Below, in pieces: positions 23,851 through 34,543 of a DNA stretch of 64,000 nucleotides (positions are counted from its first letter, which is position 1; each line of letters begins with the position of its first letter). The position numbers and the translations under genes are program-made. Under the pieces are notes generated by a model, which worked only from the letters and a program-made list of their open reading frames with translations, did not search any database and was not told the DNA's origin. The stretch is taken from contig OZ020519.1 in the NCBI GenBank assembly GCA_963971425.1, positions 10,742,028-10,806,027 of the forward strand, given 5' to 3'. Origin of the DNA: Bryoerythrophyllum caledonicum. Its lineage: Eukaryota > Streptophyta > Bryopsida > Pottiales > Pottiaceae.

Positions 23851-24303
23851 TCACACCTTGTACTCCTTGCATCGGTTTCCTGAAGTCCTTGTTGGAAAGT
23901 CCTCTCCATTTAAGGTTTGAAGTTGAACAGAATTGTTGGAGAAGACTTCCTTCACGAGGTAAGGACCTAACCATAAGGCATCAAATTTCCCTGGAAAATC
24001 CATGCGGCGCGCGTCTTGGAGTAGCACGAGCATTCCCGGTTGTAGTGACCGGACTTTGTTGCGCCTATCGAACGCAATTTTCCTGCGGCGCTGAATGGCC
24101 TCCATGTGTTGTGCACTAATACGGCGCCGCTCATCTAATTCCTCCAAGTGGCCCAACCGATTAGAAATTGAGGCAGCGATTGGCCACCTTCCAGACACCG
24201 CAACTCGGAGAGAGGGTATTTCTAACTCGATGGGGAGAATGGCTTCCACACCATAAACTAAGGAAAATGGGGTGGCCTGGGTGGTGACCTTAAAAGTGGT
24301 CGG
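23851..24303 (-). pseudogene. 3' end of pol (integrase C-terminus), out of frame with gag-pol
   Basis: This frame continues the integrase after a one-base shift at about 24300-24303: it opens with TTFKVTTQATPFSLVYG, the usual continuation of the integrase core, then LRVAVSGRWP and an SH3-like segment (LQPGMLVLLQ, KFDALWLGPYLV). It stops at 23851 without a chromodomain. About 160 bp of non-coding sequence separate it from the 3' LTR. Confidence 0.75.
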
Positions 24304-27300
24304 TAAGCCCATAAAGCCGCTGGGAGTTTTGTATCCCAATCACATTTGGAATCCACGACCGTCTTGCGTAAAATATTCACCAAAGTTTGGTTAACACGTT
24401 CAGTGTGGCCATTGGTTTGAGGGTGGTAAGGGGTGGTTTTCCGGTGATTAATCCTAAACCGAGTTGTCATGGCCGCAATCACTTCATTCAAGAAATGCTT
24501 GCCACGGTCACTGATGAGGATTTTTGGACATCCAAACCGTGTGATAACTTGTTCAAACAAGAACTTAGCGGCGTGGTTGGCGTCATTGGTTCGCACGGCC
24601 TTTGCTTCGGCCCATTTGGTGAGGTACTCGGTAGCGACCACTATATGTTTCATTCCATTGGAAGAACTAGGGTGAACCTCACCGATATAATCAATTCCCC
24701 ATTTCTCAAAGGGAAGCAAGGGAAGTGAAACTCTCAAAGGCAAGTTGAGCCGGAGATCATTCCTAGCATACCTTTGGCATGCGTCACAACGTTGGGCATA
24801 CTCGTGGGCATCTTGGAAAAGCGTAGGCCAATAGTAGCCTGCGCGGAGTACCTTTTGGGCCGTCAAGGCTCCAGAAAAGTGGCCACCACACGCGCTGTCG
24901 TGGCAAGCTGATAAAATCGTGGGTATTTCCGCGGCTGACACACACCGGCGAAGGAGGCCATCTATACCACGACGATACAACTTTCCACCCACTATGGTGA
25001 AGTGACGACTATGGAGGCGGACCTTTCGCCTCTCATTTTTGGACAAGGTCTCAGGTAGGCGGTGGGTGGTAAGAAATTCCGCTACTAAGCCATACCATGC
25101 AGGAATAGATGAAACTTTAAATAAAGTCTCATCCACTAATGTCTCATCGATGGGGACCACTCCAGGTTCTTCGGATAAGCGTGAGAGGTGGTCCGCCTGA
25201 AGGTGCATTCTCCCAGGCCTATATTCTACCGTATAATCGAATTCCTCCAACAACAAGACCCACCGGGCTAGTCGGCCGCTTAAGTCTGCTTTGTTGACCA
25301 GATACTTGATAGCCATATGGTCTACATAAAAGACCACCGGGTTCAAAAGAAGGTAGTGTCGGAACTTCTTCACTGAGAAAACCATTGCAAGACACTCCCT
25401 CTCTGTAGTGGAGTAATTTCTCTCTGCGGGGTTCAACTGTCTACTTGCAAAAGCAATTGGATGGTCTTTGTTTTTATCTCCTACAGCTTGGCAAAGTGTA
25501 CTACCTACCGCCACCGATGATGCATCGCAGAAGACATGGAAGGGTAAATCCCAGTTTGGAGGCCTCAACACTGGATACGAGCTAAGCTCGGTTTTTAAGA
25601 CATCGAAGGCTTGTTGACACTCCGGAGTCCACTCAAATTTCACCTCCTTCTGCTGAAGCCTAGTAATGGGCATAGATTTTGTGGCGTAGTCATGAATGAC
25701 CTCACGATACCACCCTACATGTCCAAGAGTCTTCTGAATTTCCTTGACATTCCTAGGAGGGGGCAATTCTACTATGACTCTCACCTTCTCTGGATCTGGC
25801 TCTCTACCATCCTTAGAAACCACGAAGCCAAGTAGGACTCCCTTCTCTACTGCCAAGAAGATCTTTTCTGGGTTTAAGGCTATTCCCGTGCGTCTACAAC
25901 GCTCAAAGCTCTCTTTGACACACTCAAGGTGGGAATCCTTCGAGGATTGGGTACTAAAGTCGTCAATAAAGACCGTCATAGACTTGTGTAAGAGATCGGA
26001 AAACGCGTAGGTCATTGCTCTCTGGAAGGCGGCTGGTGCATTGCACAACCCAAATGGCATCACTAAATAAATGAAGGTTCCCCAGGGAGTAGTGAAGGCC
26101 GTCTTATGGTAATCCTCAGGTGCTATGGAAATCTGGTTGTAGCCTGAATACCCATCCATGAAGGTGTACAACTCATGACCGCCGACCTCTTCTAAAATGG
26201 TATTGATAAATGGGAGGGGGAAATGATCCTTCTGAGTGTGTTGGTTTAATTTCCTATAATCGATACACACTCGAAGTTTTCCATTTTTCTTTTTGACCAA
26301 CACCATGGGAGAGACCCAGTCAGAGATTTCCACTGGTTTGATAAATCCCGCTTGCAGAAGCTTTTCTAACTCTGCCTTCACTATTAGCTGGAGGTTGGGG
26401 TTCATTCGGCGTTCCTTCTGTCTAATGGGAATCGTGTCTGGAAGAAGGGGAATGTGATGTTGGGTCACCTCTGGGGAAATTCCCTTAAGATCCTTGTAAG
26501 ACCAAGCAAAGACATCACGATACTCTAGGACTAAATTCTTATACTTGGCCATCTCTTCCTCACTTAATCCTACTCCAACCTTAATGCTACGGTTTCCTTC
26601 TCCTTCACGTGAGACATCCATTAATTTCCAATCTTGGGGGTGCACATGGGGTTGTTGAGTAGGGCCTCTGTACCAATCACTAGGAATTGGAGGATATATT
26701 GGGCCTAAACCTCCAGCTAAAATACCAGAGGACGTCCTCCTAAAATGAAGAGATGGATTGAGAGGCCCTTCGTCCACCAAGACCTCTAGCTCTTGAGCTT
26801 GTGTGCCCTCAACATCCATGCCGAATGCCTCTCCCAATTCCAAGTCATCTAATAGAGGAACTAAGCCTTGCTCTAATTCCGACCCCACGAGGATATCTTC
26901 CATAAAGTTTACTGAAATAGCCTCGTCCGCGCTTGAGATGGGGTGTTCCTTTAACCATTCTACATACTCCTCGGTTGGGGCCCATTCATAAAGCCCTGGA
27001 CCCAGACTTTTGAATGGAATTTTGTGGGCCTCTACTGGATGGACCCTATCAGCGGCTTCGTGAGGTAAAAACCTCACCTTCCTTGGGGGAACCTTTGTCA
27101 ACACTTCCATTGACTCATCCTCAGAAGAGCTGTGGCATCCACGACAAAATCCGTACTTCAAAGGCTTGATATCCACCTCCGTAAGGTTATGTGGCGGTCC
27201 ATAAGTAATGTGAGGCCTAAGGCCTCCCCAATCTACACGAGCATTGGCAACTCTCAACCATGGACGGCCTAACAACAAGGGGTATGTTTCCTTGTTGGAG

Positions 27301-29912
27301 CGCATTCGAAGTACCTGGAAGGTGAGAGAATACTCTTCCCCCCCTGTGATGACCTTACAATTACTAATTTGGCCTAAAGGCGCTTCTGCACTTTGGTTGG
27401 CCATGTTGATGATGAAAGGTGAGGGTTCCGTGATGTCTAGGCCTAATTTCTCCATGGTGGAGAGAGGCATAATGTTTAACCCACTACCACCATCTACCAA
27501 TACATGGGGTACTATCTTGTCCACGATGGAAACTTCAATTGTGCATGCCCGAACCTCGGTGGTAGGTGAGGTAGACTTAACCCGGGCAGCTAGTTTAACC
27601 TTGGCCTTGGGCCGCCGTTTTACTGGGGTTCCAGTCCTGAGAGCTCTTCTCATGGGAGGAGAGACTTCTAACAATTGGGCAATAGTGATGTCGGCCTTAA
27701 GACGACCTAAATCCGACCACAAGTCATACGAGCCCGTCACCACACTTTCTGCAGTGAGAGGAGGTGGTCTAAGCTCGGGAATGGGAATTTGTGGCCCTTC
27801 CCATTGTTCACTGAGTTGAGGAGCATGGTTCCCAGGCCTAGAATTCCCTTGGGTGGACCTAGAGTTTGCCCGCTGAGTGTTTTCTATCGCCTCTCTCATG
27901 GTCTCATTTAAGTCAGAGAAATGTGGTGAATCCTCATCAGAGCTATCACTTTCCTCTGGTATAGGTGGAGGAGGGCTAGAATATTTAGGATCACGACGAT
28001 TGGCCCTTGTTTGCACTGCTAGAGCTGGCAGCACACAATGTTGCTTTTCACGAGATGAACTAACCTCGTGGAAAACCACATTGAGCTCCGTGAGAGTGGG
28101 GGATTGTTCAGATACAACCTCACTTGAGACTGTAGCAAAACGGACGTCTTGTGGTCCTTGGTTTTGTTGTCCACCTTGAGGTGGTCCTTGGTTAAGAGGA
28201 ATGTAACCACCTTTGGTGTTCACTCCCATTGGAGGGTTTTGGTTTTGGCGGTTGTTATTGTAATCGTAATAGAGGCTAGGGGGTCTAAGTGTGTTATCAA
28301 AGGAAGGATTACGGGCCCCCCTCAAGTGATCTTGGGCTTGCTGCGGGTAATTCCCTGGCGGAAAGGTCATGGGAATTACCTTATCCGGCCTACGGCATAC
28401 ATGGGTGGGGTGATTGCCGCCACAGTTACCACATACTACACCACTCTCTATCCAACACTGCCCAATTGCATGTCTACGCCCACAAACATTGTGAATCTCG
28501 TGACGTGGTTTCTGTTGGCCTCCGAAACCTGGACTAGGAGACACATAACCTTGTTGGCCCAGGTTAGGTCCTACTTGCGGTGGGTTCCTATGAGGAGGCA
28601 CATAAGGCTGTTGACTAGGGTGGTGTTGTTGTGCAGATGCTCCCATGGTGCAAAATGGGCTAGTATGGCCAGGTTGGCCACATTGAGTACACCAAAGTCC
28701 CGAAGCATGTTTACCAGACTCTATAGGTGGGGGTGGTTGGTTAGGATTTTGGTTCCTAATCAACATAGCCATTTGATCTTGCATGGCTTTAATTTGTTGG
28801 ACCAACTGATTTTGGAACCCTTGTTGACCTTGGAGGACCTCATTCCTAAAATCATCCTTCCACGTTGTTCCTTCAACTGGATAAGTGATTTGAGGGAGAG
28901 GTGTGGGCGCTCTAGCATTCAAGGGGGGAGCGTAATAATTCCACATGGGGACAGGCGTACCTAAGGTGCCTTGAGCGGATTCACGGGCTACTTCTTTTCC
29001 TTTAGCGTGAATAGGTATGAAACTAGGAATGTGGTGCTCTTCCTTCCTCCACAACCTCTCCTGATCTCTATCAATCCGCTCTATCAACCTAGCTTGATCC
29101 TTAGCGGCCGCTAACGAAGCGGGGCGAGCCCTAAGGATTTCTCGAATGGTAGTCTCGTTGTTAAACCCTTGGATAAAGAATTGAGTCAAGGTATCATCGG
29201 TGAGGAGGTTGCCCACAAATCTAGTGACCACTAGCTCAAACCGGCGAATGTACGTGGTAATATCTTCACCTTGTCCCTGGCGCAAGGCTGCTAAGGCAGT
29301 GAGGGCATTACTTTGCCCTACTTCGGGCCTAAAGTTCTCCAAAAACGCCCTCATAAGACTATCCCAGCTGTCAAAGGTGTTAGGAGGATGGTTTCTATAC
29401 CATTCGTAGGCGGCATCCTTCAATGTGCATGAAAACCAGACTAAGTAGTAGCCCGGATCAGTGATAAGGCAAGTGGTGAGGAGCTCCAAGAACCGCTCTA
29501 CATGAGCAGATGGGTCTTCATCCTTGGTTCCTTTAAAGATGGGCAAATTTGGGGGCATAGGAGCTGCCTGCAACCCAATGGGTACTACGATGGGCAAACC
29601 CCTTGGTTGAACCAAGGGATTGATAGGAATGGCATCCGGAGGAGGTGGCCCTCCAAAATCCATAGTGGAAGGTGGTGGAGTGCCCTCACGTCGAGTAGCA
29701 CCCACGAAATATTTAGGATCTAGAGAAAAAATAGGCAATAAAAGTCTAGGTGAGAGAGGAGGGATAGGTTGGGCTTCTAGATGTACTTCTAAGAATCCCT
29801 CAGAGATATCCACCGTATTGTCACTAGTATTCCTAGATCTAGTCCGTCTTAGAGTCGAGGTTTCCAATGGCGCTTCCAAGGTGGGGCGTTGAGATCGAGT
29901 GGAACGGGACAT
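24258..29912 (-). CDS. Gag-Pol polyprotein (Gag, protease, RT, RNase H, most of integrase)
   Basis: A single frame of 1884 codons from an ATG at 29912. Gag includes a retrotrans_gag-type core (about 120-290) and two zinc knuckles: C-x2-C-x4-H-x4-C at 408-421 and CGNCGGNHPTHVC further on. The protease motif is LVDGGSGLNIM (Asp about 807), using DGGS rather than the common D-T/S-G. RT carries FGLCNAPAAFQRAM and FIDD (1315-1318) in place of YxDD. RNase H begins with FCDASS (Asp 1463). Integrase has an HHCC zinc module (GGHF ... CDACQR) and Asp 1741, Asp 1802, Glu 1838, a canonical DD35E spacing. The frame is lost shortly after, at about 24300, so integrase is truncated. Confidence 0.9.
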   Translation of the reverse strand: MSRSTRSQRPTLEAPLETSTLRRTRSRNTSDNTVDISEGFLEVHLEAQPIPPLSPRLLLPIFSLDPKYFVGATRREGTPPPSTMDFGGPPPPDAIPINPLVQPRGLPIVVPIGLQAAPMPPNLPIFKGTKDEDPSAHVERFLELLTTCLITDPGYYLVWFSCTLKDAAYEWYRNHPPNTFDSWDSLMRAFLENFRPEVGQSNALTALAALRQGQGEDITTYIRRFELVVTRFVGNLLTDDTLTQFFIQGFNNETTIREILRARPASLAAAKDQARLIERIDRDQERLWRKEEHHIPSFIPIHAKGKEVARESAQGTLGTPVPMWNYYAPPLNARAPTPLPQITYPVEGTTWKDDFRNEVLQGQQGFQNQLVQQIKAMQDQMAMLIRNQNPNQPPPPIESGKHASGLWCTQCGQPGHTSPFCTMGASAQQHHPSQQPYVPPHRNPPQVGPNLGQQGYVSPSPGFGGQQKPRHEIHNVCGRRHAIGQCWIESGVVCGNCGGNHPTHVCRRPDKVIPMTFPPGNYPQQAQDHLRGARNPSFDNTLRPPSLYYDYNNNRQNQNPPMGVNTKGGYIPLNQGPPQGGQQNQGPQDVRFATVSSEVVSEQSPTLTELNVVFHEVSSSREKQHCVLPALAVQTRANRRDPKYSSPPPPIPEESDSSDEDSPHFSDLNETMREAIENTQRANSRSTQGNSRPGNHAPQLSEQWEGPQIPIPELRPPPLTAESVVTGSYDLWSDLGRLKADITIAQLLEVSPPMRRALRTGTPVKRRPKAKVKLAARVKSTSPTTEVRACTIEVSIVDKIVPHVLVDGGSGLNIMPLSTMEKLGLDITEPSPFIINMANQSAEAPLGQISNCKVITGGEEYSLTFQVLRMRSNKETYPLLLGRPWLRVANARVDWGGLRPHITYGPPHNLTEVDIKPLKYGFCRGCHSSSEDESMEVLTKVPPRKVRFLPHEAADRVHPVEAHKIPFKSLGPGLYEWAPTEEYVEWLKEHPISSADEAISVNFMEDILVGSELEQGLVPLLDDLELGEAFGMDVEGTQAQELEVLVDEGPLNPSLHFRRTSSGILAGGLGPIYPPIPSDWYRGPTQQPHVHPQDWKLMDVSREGEGNRSIKVGVGLSEEEMAKYKNLVLEYRDVFAWSYKDLKGISPEVTQHHIPLLPDTIPIRQKERRMNPNLQLIVKAELEKLLQAGFIKPVEISDWVSPMVLVKKKNGKLRVCIDYRKLNQHTQKDHFPLPFINTILEEVGGHELYTFMDGYSGYNQISIAPEDYHKTAFTTPWGTFIYLVMPFGLCNAPAAFQRAMTYAFSDLLHKSMTVFIDDFSTQSSKDSHLECVKESFERCRRTGIALNPEKIFLAVEKGVLLGFVVSKDGREPDPEKVRVIVELPPPRNVKEIQKTLGHVGWYREVIHDYATKSMPITRLQQKEVKFEWTPECQQAFDVLKTELSSYPVLRPPNWDLPFHVFCDASSVAVGSTLCQAVGDKNKDHPIAFASRQLNPAERNYSTTERECLAMVFSVKKFRHYLLLNPVVFYVDHMAIKYLVNKADLSGRLARWVLLLEEFDYTVEYRPGRMHLQADHLSRLSEEPGVVPIDETLVDETLFKVSSIPAWYGLVAEFLTTHRLPETLSKNERRKVRLHSRHFTIVGGKLYRRGIDGLLRRCVSAAEIPTILSACHDSACGGHFSGALTAQKVLRAGYYWPTLFQDAHEYAQRCDACQRYARNDLRLNLPLRVSLPLLPFEKWGIDYIGEVHPSSSNGMKHIVVATEYLTKWAEAKAVRTNDANHAAKFLFEQVITRFGCPKILISDRGKHFLNEVIAAMTTRFRINHRKTTPYHPQTNGHTERVNQTLVNILRKTVVDSKCDWDTKLPAALWAYRPLLRSPPRPPHFP

Positions 29913-30322
29913 CTACTCCAAGTCAAATCCAAGCTTCAATCCCTGTGGCTTCCATCCAATTCCAGTGTGATAAGGTATCTACTACGCATTCGATCCTATC
30001 AACGTGCTTGTGAGTAACGTGAGTATGTGGAATTTGCACGTGTGGCCACTTCCACCTACATCACCTTAATCACACTCTATACGGAGGACCACTAGAACCA
30101 AGACAATAATTTTTTTTAAAAATATTCTTTTAAAGCTCGATGAAGCCGCCGAAGAAACCTGTTCAAAGGACTTACCCATCATGGGCAACGACAAAGAGCT
30201 AACTCGTTGAGAAGTGTCTCCACGGGCATCACCCCGTGCAAAGCCAAATCCCAACAAGCGCCATACAATACAAACCCAACTGTGGGGCTGACCTAGATCT
30301 TAGCAATAGAAGGTGTGATCCT

Positions 30323-30400
30323 TGGTAACCCCCTTGGTAACACTCTGGTAACTCCCTCTTGGTAACACTCCGGTAACACTCCGGTAACACCCTCGGTATC
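30323..30400. repeat. Cluster of GGTAAC words in the leader
   Basis: Six GGTAAC words and a final GGTATC occur at spacings of about 11-14 bases, separated by CCCCCTT-, ACTCT- or ACTCC-type spacers. Confidence 0.6.
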
Positions 30401-31412
30401 CCCCTTCACCTTCCACCGACTAAGTTAGGCATTACCCACTAGGAAGGAAACAACATGGAATACGAGACAAAATCCATAAAATGTGTGGACTTGGATTATC
30501 ACCGAGCAGAAAACGTACCTGGCTGCGTCGCCAGCCAACCTGTCACAATTAATTCGAATACGACCGTGGACCTACACGCAACTAACGGGACTAATGGCCA
30601 ACTAGGTAATTAATCAGCAAGTTATAGAGGGAAATTACGTACTTCAAGCAACTTCTGCCAATCCACAGTTAGCACAAGTTCGTTGCATACAAGAGTTTTA
30701 GCTGGCCAAGTCTACCGAATCTAAGGCAATTCTCCGTGGGGCACGAGGTTCCGAATTCTTAATCACAATGTCCACCCTAGCATAATTCTAAGTTACTAAC
30801 GCGGTCCTAATGCCATGAAAAAGGTCTAGGGTACATACCTCAAGCCGCGCTCCTTCCTATCACGACCCCAGCTTCTTGAAAACCCTCCATAGCTCCAACT
30901 CTCCTCCATGGCAGCTCATTCAACCATTCATACAATTAACTTAAAACAAAAAATTTAAAAACTCCAACAAATACCAAGTTGTACTCACCTTGGTGGTTAG
31001 TCAAGCACGGGGAGAAGGAAGGGGCGCCCTTGTCCCATACCCGGGCTCATGCACCCTTCCCCTTCGGCCTAGAAGCTCACTGGAATTCTTACGAATACCG
31101 TGGGAGGGCCTCAACCTTTCACCCCTAGGCCCCGTTGCTCGACACAAAGCCACAAGACTAGAAGGAGATCCCTCCAGCACAATGTGTTTGTGGCTGGAAG
31201 GTCGGGAAACCACACTCCCTCCTAGTCCCCCACCTTAAAACACAACTTGGCACACACACAAAACTAACAACTAACAACTAACAACTAATACTTAAGAGAG
31301 TTAAGCACTTACCTCAACTACTCAACGCCGCACCACCACCAAAAATCTCATAGCGTTTGCACCTACATCCAAGGTAGAACAACAACACAAATCAATCAAT
31401 AAACACGCCTGG

Positions 31413-31430
31413 CTCCCGGCAGACGCACCA
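31413..31430 (-). promoter_or_regulatory. Primer binding site
   Basis: On the minus strand TGGTGCGTCTGCCGGGAG lies three bases inside the 5' LTR. Its complement ends in CCA, as a tRNA 3' end must. It is not the initiator-Met site (TGGTATCAGAGC) nor the Athila-type Asp site (TGGCGCCGTTGCCGGGG). I could not name the tRNA. Confidence 0.7.
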
Positions 31431-31433
31431 AAA

Positions 31434-33932
31434 TGTGAGCCAAATAAACCACCCCCTAATGGGTGGCTTATCTTGAACACAAGACCCCAATGTGGGATAC
31501 AGCCCTTTGTGCAATCAACACTCAAGACCACATGCATACCTCACACTTAGAGCACAACGGTTCATGATGTGTTTAATGCAATGTTTTACTTATCATAAGT
31601 GCATTAGGGGTGAATTATGTTTTTAATTATGGGCGGACTTTGAACCTCTTTATCTTTTGCATTATAGCTCTGTTTTTAATGTTTTTTGGCTTAAACAGGA
31701 TCAACACCTTCTTGCTAACTTGATTAGACGATTATGCTTTGAGTCAGGACCCTTACACGACCTCTACAGACAGATAACAGCAGACAGACCCGAATTCAAG
31801 CCAACCTTTACTCAGCTGTAACTTGTTGAGTTGGAATCCAAATTGAACGATTTGACCACCCATATTGACTTATTTTTTGTGCTCTTGCCAATGGATTAAT
31901 AAAAGTTTAGGTTAGGACCCCGGAGACCACCGAATTCAGACAGCCAGCCGCGACAGAACCCAAGATCCGCAGAAACTTTAGTTGATCATAACTCATTGAG
32001 TTTGACTCCGAATTGGGTGTTCTAAAGCTTATTCTTACTGAATTGGTGTGTTCTTCACGATGAGACCTCCCAAAACAGACCGCTGGACCAGAATTACCCT
32101 AGAATCAGCAGGCCAAGGCGACGGCAGACCACACCAACAACCAACTCACATACACCAACGACTTCACCATCATCACCATAACTTGAGGAAGATAAAATCA
32201 ATCGACACATGCAAATAAGCAATGCCCGATAGTTCATGAATTGGTGCAATTGCAATAGGTTCCAATTTGATCAAATACCCAACTCTGGCCAAAATTGAGC
32301 ATTGCTTCCGCACTGATTTCAACACCGGAAATTTGCAACAACCTAGGATCTTACATCACAACGTCCATCAAAAAGCATGGAATTTCGGAAGAATGAGAAC
32401 TCCCTGGTTGCCTCTTGCCGAGGCACCCTCGCAGCCGCTGCGCCGGAGCTACTCTCCGTCTCGCGATCTGCAACTGATCTTGCGATCTCGCGATCGGCGC
32501 TCCAGCTCCTCCTCCGGATCTGGTGCTCTACTTGTTCCTCGTCCGCCCTTTCTCGCAGCAGCCCGGCGCTCTCCTCGCACAGCAGATCCGTACCCGATCG
32601 GAACCCAGCAGCCTTCCAGCACCAACACGCCGCTCCGGATCCTCAACCTCCAGGCCCTTCCCTTCTTCGTCGCACCCTACCGACTCGCAAACGTCTGCTC
32701 CAGCCCTCCGAACCCTCTCGCACTTACTGCCGAGACCAAGCACACCAGTCGCGAGCGCCCGCACAGCGTCACCTTGACTCCCTTCAACGGACACCACGAG
32801 ACGACCACCTTCGGTACCGCCTCCACACAGAACTCCACACCGACAATCTTCGGCGCTCCACCAGGGCTCAGGCCGACCTCCAGCAGAACCTCCGTACCGG
32901 ACTCCACGATCACCAGGATCACATCCTCCAGCCGCAATCTCCAAGAGCCCACTTCCCACGATCCAGCACTCGCGGCTCCTTCGTCAACACAACAATCAAC
33001 AGACTCTCCCGATTTCCAACCAGAAACCCTCAGTCTCCACACTCAAGTGCCCCGCGATCTCTCAACTCCCCAACAATCACTCTCGCTCACTGCTCGTGGC
33101 TTACGCTCCGCTCTCCCACACACTCTCACAGGCGGGGCTCTTCCCCTCCACACGTCTCCCTCGAGACCCAACGACCCAAAAAAAAAAAAAAGAGAGAGAA
33201 ACGAAAACAATCCCTGTTCGCAGTCAACCCAGCACCCTCCAGCCCCAACGGCAGCCGCGCTCGCAACTCGCGCTGGAAGTCCAGCGTTTCTTCAGCAGAT
33301 TCCGGGGAATATTCCCCGGGAAAACCCAAAATTCCCCCTCGCCAGCTCGGGGGAAGGAAGAAAACAAAAATAAAAAAGTTTTTAAAGGCAGCTTCGGCAT
33401 GCCATTAAGGGCAGCCCATGATCGCCAATAATTGGTGCTAATTTCTCCCCTCGTCACCATCTAACTTTTCTAATTTCTTCCAAGGCCATGTGCCACTACT
33501 TCGTGCATGGTTTTTTTAAAAGATTAACTACCAGAGTGGCCACATCATGGTTGCACTCCGAGTTTTGTTTACTTTTTTTTTTAGTTTGTTTATTTAATTA
33601 CTTATTTGTCTACTTACCTCTTTGGTTTTTTAGTTTGTTTTTTCCAAGGCTTCCTCCCATTGTGTTGAAAACACATGTGGTTTGAGGTGTCTCCCCTTTC
33701 TTTTTCTTTTTTTTTTTCCCTTTTAATTTTTAGGTTTTTAACAAAATTAAATCTCCAATTGGGGATGATGACCTCCTTCTACATTAGGAAATGGCAAGTA
33801 AAAGGCCTTTTCGAGCCCTTTAACCACAATAGGTGGTTTAGTCTAACCATCTCACCCCAACTACCACTTCCTAATGCTAACTAGTTAATCTTAATGCCCA
33901 AATGACATCGTGCGCCGGTTTTGGGGCTCACA
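31434..33932 (-). repeat. Central LTR shared by both internal copies
   Basis: 2499 bp with the same TGTGAGCC/GGCTCACA ends as the first LTR and a single observed difference (A at 33190). It serves as 5' LTR of the complete copy and 3' LTR of the truncated copy. Confidence 0.9.
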
Positions 33933-34090
33933 CATGGCGGCCATCTGGGACAACTCGTAGAGGCAGAGAACCCAAAGGCTCTTGCTCTTGGGCACACGGT
34001 CAAAATTCCCTTGTTTCGTATTTGAACAAGAACCAAGACCATAAATAAGTAAAATGGGGAAGTTCCAAGAGGATGTAGGTTGTGAATAAT

Positions 34091-34543
34091 TCACACCTTG
34101 TACTCCTTGCATCGGTTTCCTGAAGTCCTTGTTGGAAAGTCCTCTCCATTTAAGGTTTGAAGTTGAACAGAATTGTTGGAGAAGACTTCCTTCACGAGGT
34201 AAGGACCTAACCATAAGGCATCAAATTTCCCTGGAAAATCCATGCGGCGCGCGTCTTGGAGTAGCACGAGCATTCCCGGTTGTAGTGACCGGACTTTGTT
34301 GCGCCTATCGAACGCAATTTTCCTGCGGCGCTGAATGGCCTCCATGTGTTGTGCACTAATACGGCGCCGCTCATCTAATTCCTCCAAGTGGCCCAACCGA
34401 TTAGAAATTGAGGCAGCGATTGGCCACCTTCCAGACACCGCAACTCGGAGAGAGGGTATTTCTAACTCGATGGGGAGAATGGCTTCCACACCATAAACTA
34501 AGGAAAATGGGGTGGCCTGGGTGGTGACCTTAAAAGTGGTCGG
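34091..34543 (-). pseudogene. Integrase C-terminus, second copy
   Basis: Appears identical to 23851-24303, including the frame break at the upstream edge. Confidence 0.75.

Larger units (their letters stand above)
29913..31433 (-). other. 5' leader of the retrotransposon
   Basis: About 1.5 kb between the 5' LTR and the Gag start, with no long open frame. Candidate donors (GAGGTAAGTGC near 31311, AAGGTGAGTAC near 30990) suggest the leader might be spliced; this is not established. A cluster of GGTAAC words sits at 30323-30400. Confidence 0.6.

Noticed and set aside
27244-28964. Plus-strand frames of 191 and 271 codons across gag-pol
   Set aside because: Antisense shadows of the polyprotein with no independent motif.
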